Shown piece after piece: positions 59,005-64,000 of a stretch of 64,000 nucleotides of DNA. Position 1 is the first letter of the stretch. The number at the start of each line of letters is the position of its first letter. The translations under genes and the position numbers were made by a program. The stretch comes from Tethya wilhelma. Taxonomy: Eukaryota > Porifera > Demospongiae > Tethyida > Tethyidae. The notes below the pieces were generated by a model that was not told the origin of the DNA, ran no database searches, and was given only the letters and a program-made list of their open reading frames with translations. The DNA lies in assembly GCA_964030475.1 (NCBI GenBank), contig CAXIPT010000001.1, positions 6,458,166 to 6,522,165 of the forward strand, written 5' to 3'.

Positions 59005-61043
59005 TAATAAGTCGCGTACCTTTCCATTTGAGAACCAGAAGAACATCTACCGGTTTGCTGTCTCTCCCGATGGATTATTGATGATCACAGTAGATGAAGG
59101 TAAATACATTGCATCTGATATCTGCCACCCACCTCATTCAAGCTTGGTGCCTTCCAGATGGCAGGGCTGTGTTGGTGAATCTCCCCAAGAAGATGGTACT
59201 GCATCGTTTCAATTTCAAGCAGCCAGTGTATGATATCAAGTATAGCCCCAATGGAAGGTAGGACGGTCAACTTTTACTGTTCTAGCTGTATTGAGGAATT
59301 CTCGTATCTTGTCATGCATGTTGTCAGATACTTTGCAGTGACCAATGGGAGGCGTATTCAGGTGTGGCACGCCCCTGGTCGTTCTCACGATTTTGCACCG
59401 TTCTCCTTGTATCGGACCTTCCCTGGCCAGTACGATGATACACTGTGCATTGATTGGTCAGTTGACTCAAAGTAAGTCACATGCATCAGTAGGCATAATA
59501 CAAAATTGTTATTATGTAATTTCAGCAATTGTTGAATTGTTTTCAGTTTCATTGCTGTTGGGTCTCGTGACACCAGTTGTCGTGTCTTCTCCCTCCATCC
59601 TCTTCCTGGCTATCGATGTGTCACTTTGGCTGCTCATCGCTCGAAACTAGTGGCCTGTTTCTTTGAAGAAGAATCTCTCAACGTATGCAACCATGCATTT
59701 GAGGGGACATGTTAATGCTATTGTAGTCATGAACTCTCTCTCATGCAGGTGTACACTGTAGCCAAAGATGGAGCTCTGGTTGTGTGGGAGTGCAGCATGA
59801 GCCTCAAAGAGATGCAAGAGTACATTGGTAGTGTTAGAGAGACTGTGGGGGAGGAGACATCACACTCATCTCCCGATCGTGAACAGGACGTTGAGGAGAT
59901 TGCTGAAGAAGATCGGGAGAGTGACAGTGAGGAGAGCAGCAGTAGTGACTCTGAGGAGCAAGAGGTGGACCAGGATGGGGAGGGGTCAGGCTCCACGGAG
60001 ATGGTCTCTATGGATACAGCAGCTAAACCTAATGTGATGGATAGCACTGATGAAGAAGGTACAAGTCAGTGTTGAGATCTAAGGAGTGTTAAAATTTGGT
60101 TATTAATTTTTTAAAAAAAATTATTAGATAGTGATGCTCAGGTGCCATTGAGCAAGAAACCAAAACTAGTGCCCAACATTTGCAGCTGGACAAAGAAAGC
60201 AAAGTCAGTAGTCCAACACTTGTACTTGTAATAATGGTCACACCTTACCTAATTCTTAACAGTGCATAGCTTGCAAGTATGCCAGCTGTGGTATTAAAAT
60301 CAACTTCCTTGCATACCTGTATGCCTGGCATGCAGACACTTATTTCCACGAGAGCATTCAAGAGTCACATGTGCCACCTTGCACAAGCCATCCCATCTCC
60401 TGGTGGTGGGCTTCAACACTGGTGTGTTCTCTCTCTACGAGATGCCTGACTTCACTCCTATCCACACTCTGAGGTCAGTCAGTGAGCACAGAGAGCCTCT
60501 AGCAACCAATCTACACATGTGCAGCTAGTTAGTTCAGATAGAAAAAGTACCCATTACAAATAGACATTAATTTGGAAGTTATGTGAAGTGGATGTAGGTT
60601 CGATTTCCCCCATTGTCTGTNGGGGGGGGGGGGGGGGGGGGGGGGGGTTTCGGTCAAAAAACCCCTCTTAAATAGCTGTAGGCTGTATCATGTGAACTAT
60701 TATCATACATTAACAATTGTTTGCATTTATTGGAATTATACATTTGCATTCCAGTGTCAAAATATACTATGATTAGTACTTTCAGAATTCTCTCTTCTTA
60801 TTATTTATAAAGAAAATCCTCGTTTATTGTTTTAGCATATCCAAGCAACGAGTTACCAGTGTAGCTGTGAACAACACTGGGGAGTGGTTGGCATTTGGTG
60901 TCTCCAGTCTGGGCCAGCTGCTAGTCTGGGAGTGGCAGTCTGAGACGTACGTCCTCAAGCAACAGGGTCACTACTACGACATGAACACCCTCTCCTACAG
61001 CCCCGACGGTCAGGTGATTGCTACCGGCGGTGACGATGGGAAG
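59005..61043 (+). CDS. PWP2: PWP2 homologue, N-terminal half, inverted relative to the rest
   Basis: Exons 59005-59099, 59158-59257, 59328-59471, 59547-59682, 59749 to about 60058, about 60128-60204, up to 60473, and about 60835-61043. Together they encode the first WD-repeat propeller: FENQKNIYRFAVSPDG, QPVYDIKYSPNGRYFAVTNG, YRTFPGQYDDTLCIDWSVDS, LVACFFEEESLNVYTVAKDG. An acidic linker (EEDRESDSEESSSSDSEEQE) follows, then NTGEWLAFGVSSLGQLLVWE and a stop at GGDDGK. The next residues of the family, VKLWN, are on the opposite strand at 58465. The very first exon (about 48 residues) is not seen upstream of 59005. An N followed by a poly-G run (60621-60647) lies in the intron before the last exon. 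Confidence 0.92.
60621..60647. other. Assembly N plus poly-G run
   Basis: A single N followed by about 26 G residues. It has the look of a low-quality contig edge rather than genuine sequence. Confidence 0.8.
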
Positions 61044-61345
61044 GTAGGAAGAATTAGTGCGTGTTGATGTTGGTGTTGATGTGGAGGGGGTGTTTGAAAT
61101 ACTGTACATTGTGAGATCATAGGGGTAACTGTTGTTCTGTTGGATTTGTCTTCAGTTCACATTGCATGCGTGAGGATTTAGCATAATATGTACTAATAAG
61201 GCACTTGGAACTAGTGTATTCCCCCTCTCCAGGCCTGCTCCATGTGTGTTTGGTGTTTAGAGTTTCATGAGGTGTATTATTATATCATTGGCAAAAGCCG
61301 GATGGTTTCCTGCTGCTGGCACATGTAGATCAGAGTGTGTGTATG

Positions 61346-61446
61346 CTATGGTTCACTTCATAATGTGTGAATGAGATGCCTCATGAAATTTTACACCATC
61401 GTTGAAATTCTTATCGAACTCCAGAAATGACATTGAGCCGACAAAC
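61346..61446. repeat. 101-bp inverted repeat, right arm
   Basis: Reverse complement of 58673-58773 with one substitution, ending at the N at 61447. Confidence 0.93.
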
Positions 61447-61447
61447 N

Positions 61448-61481
<34 letters not shown>

Positions 61482-61494
61482 TTGGAATGTTAGA

Positions 61495-61640
61495 TGGTAA
61501 ATTTGGCAAATTATTCTTCAAATCGCCAAACAGTTTTATACCTACACAGGGACATACAAACAACGCAGCATGCAGAATTAAAACGCCAATCTGCTAAAAT
61601 GGGAATCCACCAAATTTTAAGCCTGCCAGATTTACCAGCT
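61495..61640. mobile_element. TAAATTTGGCAAA-family element (allelic to copy 2)
   Basis: Same sequence context as 54306-54470 with a short deletion (one GGCAAATT unit fewer) and several substitutions, consistent with the other allele of the same insertion. Confidence 0.6.
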
Positions 61641-61866
61641 ATATGGCATAAATTTGTTGTTAAAATATACACAGCTACTTTCAGACAACTTGTAGGCTGC
61701 TAGACACTGAAAGAACTTCTGCAAACAGAACTTCAACAGCTACAAAGTATTAGACTTACTAGTTAATTAAAATTTGACGCTACTGTATGTATATCATGCA
61801 TAATGGGGTCATAATAACAATGCTCGCAGAAAAAAAGAAAAGAAAGAAAGGTGATTCTAGTTACCC

Positions 61867-62970
61867 TTCTCGAGTTGAGCTGCGCCAGGCAGAGGTTACA
61901 GAGAAACTGTTCATCCGTGATGGTTCCCACGACATCAATGGTACGTTTGTTGACCTGCATCATCTCCCCCTGACTGACGGGACCATCCTCACTAGCCCCT
62001 CCCTCTACAGCCGGCGGAGACTGGACACCAGGAAAAGGAAGAAACAAATTCATCCATTATTATAGCATTAATATACAGTATCCACAATAATGGTTACTAC
62101 TGTAGAGCCGGAAATATTGACGGTTTGCTATGCAGAACGTAAAAAAATCTCGAGAAATTAAAATTGATGATTTGCACGTGCACATAGTACATTCATATAT
62201 GGTGCCAAAAATATTGGTAGATTTAAATTTGACAATTTTCGACTTTGAGTGTGAAATTAAAATCCCCGTCAATATTTCCAAGTATACTTTGTGAGAAACA
62301 AAGCTTATAAGAATTTTTCATATTTTGCCAAACAAAGAAACACACTTACTTTGTTCCTGTCCGATGCTTCCTTATCAGTAACGACCTCATCACCACTCAC
62401 ACCCTCACTCTCCTCTTTGGCAGATTGAGGATGCTCCTTTCGTTTACCCAATAATGTCCCAGTGGATCCAGACTCTTCCACCCCTGACTTCTCCCCGTCC
62501 AGGCCGTAGAGGTACTTGTCTGTGGGACTGTGACCAGCTCCTCCACCCTCAGCCTCCTGCCCATAGAGATACTGTTCCGTGGGACTAAAACCAGCTTTGT
62601 TAGTGGCACCATCAGCCGAGGAGATACTGTCAGACACACTGGCACGGGACGGAATGGCAGTAACCTCAGAGGCGTTGGTGGTGGCTATCACCAAGGGTTT
62701 AGGAGATGCCATGTTCTCTGCAGCTGCTGGAGGGTGGGCTGTATCGTTGCTAGGGTCCGTGGAAGGCTGGGAGAGAGTGTTTGGGGGGAGAATGGAGCTG
62801 CCATCGTAATGGGGTGCAATCTCTAGGCCTTCACAGCTACTGTTGGAGGAGGTGTTGGGAGGGACAGGCTCTATAACGTTCCTCGGCGGCTGGAAGGAGT
62901 AGGGATGGCCTCGGCCACGTCTAGGTCTTCCTCTGGACCTTGGTCGCCGTCCACCACGGGGCCACCTCAT
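61867..62970 (-). CDS. Matrin/U1-type zinc-finger protein, 5' part
   Basis: Exon 62355-62970 begins MRWPRGGRRPRSRGRPRRGR, an Arg/Gly-rich RNA-binding type N-terminus. It continues as a low-complexity region with two near-repeats (SPTEQYLYGQEAE and SPTDKYLYGLDGE) and ends ASDRNK at a GT donor. The next exon (about 61867-62023) encodes SPPAVEGGASEDGPVSQGEM ... CNLCLAQLNSRR, the first half of a C2H2 finger. The finger can only be completed by exons at 54132-54228 and below, so this gene is split by the assembly. Probably a nuclear RNA-binding protein; the exact family is not recognised. Confidence 0.65.
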
Positions 62971-63145
62971 GGTTAGCTTCTTTGGTCAACGTTTGCACAG
63001 AACAAGTTCACAACAACGCTGCTTGAAGATGGAAAGCTAGCGAGCTGAAATAATGTCACGTGATCACTCTATTTACGCATGCGCAATGGAATTGGACCAA
63101 CAAAATTTCTGCGTCTCAAAATCACTTTCAGAATAAAATTCAATA

Positions 63146-63903
63146 TTAATTGTCGTTTTGAGTTAGAAGTAGTCTTATTATATTGGCTGCAACACCCATT
63201 CCAAATATTGCCATGCCTACACAACCAGTGATAATGGCAGCTTTACTACAGTTCTTGGCATACTTAGACGACCTCCGAGCACACTCATGGTCGCCTCTAT
63301 GCCATGCAGGATTTACCTGTGTATGTAGCAAAATATCCATCAATTTACATATACATATAATATAGATATTGAGACAATACTATGCTTATACTAGTTTAAA
63401 AAGTATAGATTAATATTGCAAATAGTTATCGGTATGCTTCTGGTGTACAATCGTGAAAATTACGGTGAATTAGAAACAAACTATATACTGTATAGCTAGG
63501 GGGTAAATTTAGCGAGAATTAAATTCAGTGAATTGGTGAATTATTCTCCAAATTGTCAAATTAAGAATCGCAAAACAGCTGTTTTATACATATGTGCGCA
63601 CATGTAAACAATGCAGCATACGAAATTAAATTGCCAATCTTGCTAAAATGGGAATTCGCCAAATTTTAGCCCTCCAAATTTACGCACTATTATGGTACTA
63701 CAATCATAGTAGAATATATTAATAATTATGTGAGTGATGACATAATTATATACCTCTGTGCTGTTAATGACAGCAAGGAGTCCAAATATGAAGCAGCAAC
63801 AGATCATGGAAAACACTGAAAGTCCAAGGTAGTTGTTGGGTTTAGTCTCATGGTGGCTTGAAATGACAGCAGCCCCTCTAGGCTCTGGCTGAGATCTAAG
63901 AAC
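63146..63903 (-). CDS. CD225/dispanin family membrane protein (5' end outside window)
   Basis: Two exons (63754-63903 and 63146-63316) joined in phase: YLGLSVFSMICCCFIFGLLA then VINSTEVNPAWHRGDHECAR, SSKYAKNCSKAAIITGC, and a second hydrophobic segment, ending LLLTQNDN. This is the CD225 signature: a first membrane segment with a CC pair (palmitoylation candidates), a conserved loop with GD-x(2)-A-x(3)-S-x(2)-AK, and a second membrane helix. The family includes IFITM, TMEM233, PRRT and SYNDIG proteins. These sit in plasma or endosomal membranes and influence membrane fusion or receptor trafficking. No specific subfamily is assigned. The N-terminal exon(s) lie beyond 64000. Confidence 0.85.
63498..63692. 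mobile_element. TAAATTTGGC-family element (copy 3)
   Basis: In the CD225 gene intron. GGGGTAAATTTAGCGAGAAT at the left, TTCTCCAAATTGTCAAATT and CTAAAATGGGAATTCGCCAA inside, ending CCAAATTTACGCACTA. More diverged than the copies at 54306 and 61495. Confidence 0.6.
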
Positions 63904-64000
63904 CTGATCAAATGAAATGAAGAAAGAAAATGAAACATAATATTATTACCAGTATAATAGCATTACTATAGTATTTCAAATTTCAGGCATAGATAACGTA

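Overview
The window looks like a chromosome piece from an early-branching animal, most likely a demosponge. Genes are close together and mostly broken by many short GT-AG introns (about 50-150 bp). Several pairs are head-to-head with only about 100-160 bp between start codons. The gene set is metazoan: galectin, TRIM-NHL with a filamin domain, NUDCD3, MED11, TEDC2, METTL25, FAM227 and a CD225/dispanin. The species assignment is inference. No bacterial operon, CRISPR array or viral genome is visible.

Layout. 1-1316: 3' end of a galectin-like gene, then a small ASDURF-like prefoldin gene. 1620-10210 (-): a large RhoGEF reading SH3-DH-PH-SH3-RA. 10369-15308 (+): METTL25-like methyltransferase, then a TEDC2-like gene with a tRNA-Glu(CTC) gene in one intron. 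15309-17336: two copies of a long-armed inverted-repeat element. 17337-19535 (-): intronless TRIM-NHL gene. 19642-21335: a Helitron-like Rep remnant between 18-bp inverted ends. 21426-22990 (-): conserved protein of unknown function. 23101-25091 (+): a small membrane-protein gene whose last 14 nt overlap the start of intronless THOC1. 25221-27026 (-): PGS1. 27124-30146 (+): FAM227 family. 30370-32330 (-): NDUFAB1 (mitochondrial ACP), head-to-head with NUDCD3 (32455-34217, +). 34464-37716 (+): MED11. 39441-41660 (-): secreted CUB-domain protein. 42118-42422 (-): a two-exon gene for 51 residues. 42423-49866: gene-poor, rich in microsatellites.

49867-62200 is mis-assembled. Single N characters at 50923, 60621 and 61447 sit at sequence joins. 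A 1,056-bp block (49867-50922) recurs without indels at 55011-56066. The WD-repeat gene PWP2 is in two halves on opposite strands (59005-61043 + and 55508-58465 -). The halves meet in phase if the right-hand piece is flipped, and a 101-bp inverted repeat marks the join. A matrin/U1-type zinc-finger gene is likewise spread over 62970-61867 and 54852-52563, with one exon present twice as two diverged copies. The window ends in a CD225/dispanin gene (63146-63903, -) that runs off the edge.

Most genes are conserved housekeeping or ciliary/centriolar genes with no shared pathway. METTL25, TEDC2 and FAM227 share only orientation or vicinity. The most unusual observations are the stand-alone ASDURF gene, the 14-nt overlap between a membrane microprotein and THOC1, the RhoGEF architecture, the tRNA gene whose T-run also forms the intron's polypyrimidine tract, and inverted-repeat elements whose arms are homogenised within each copy.
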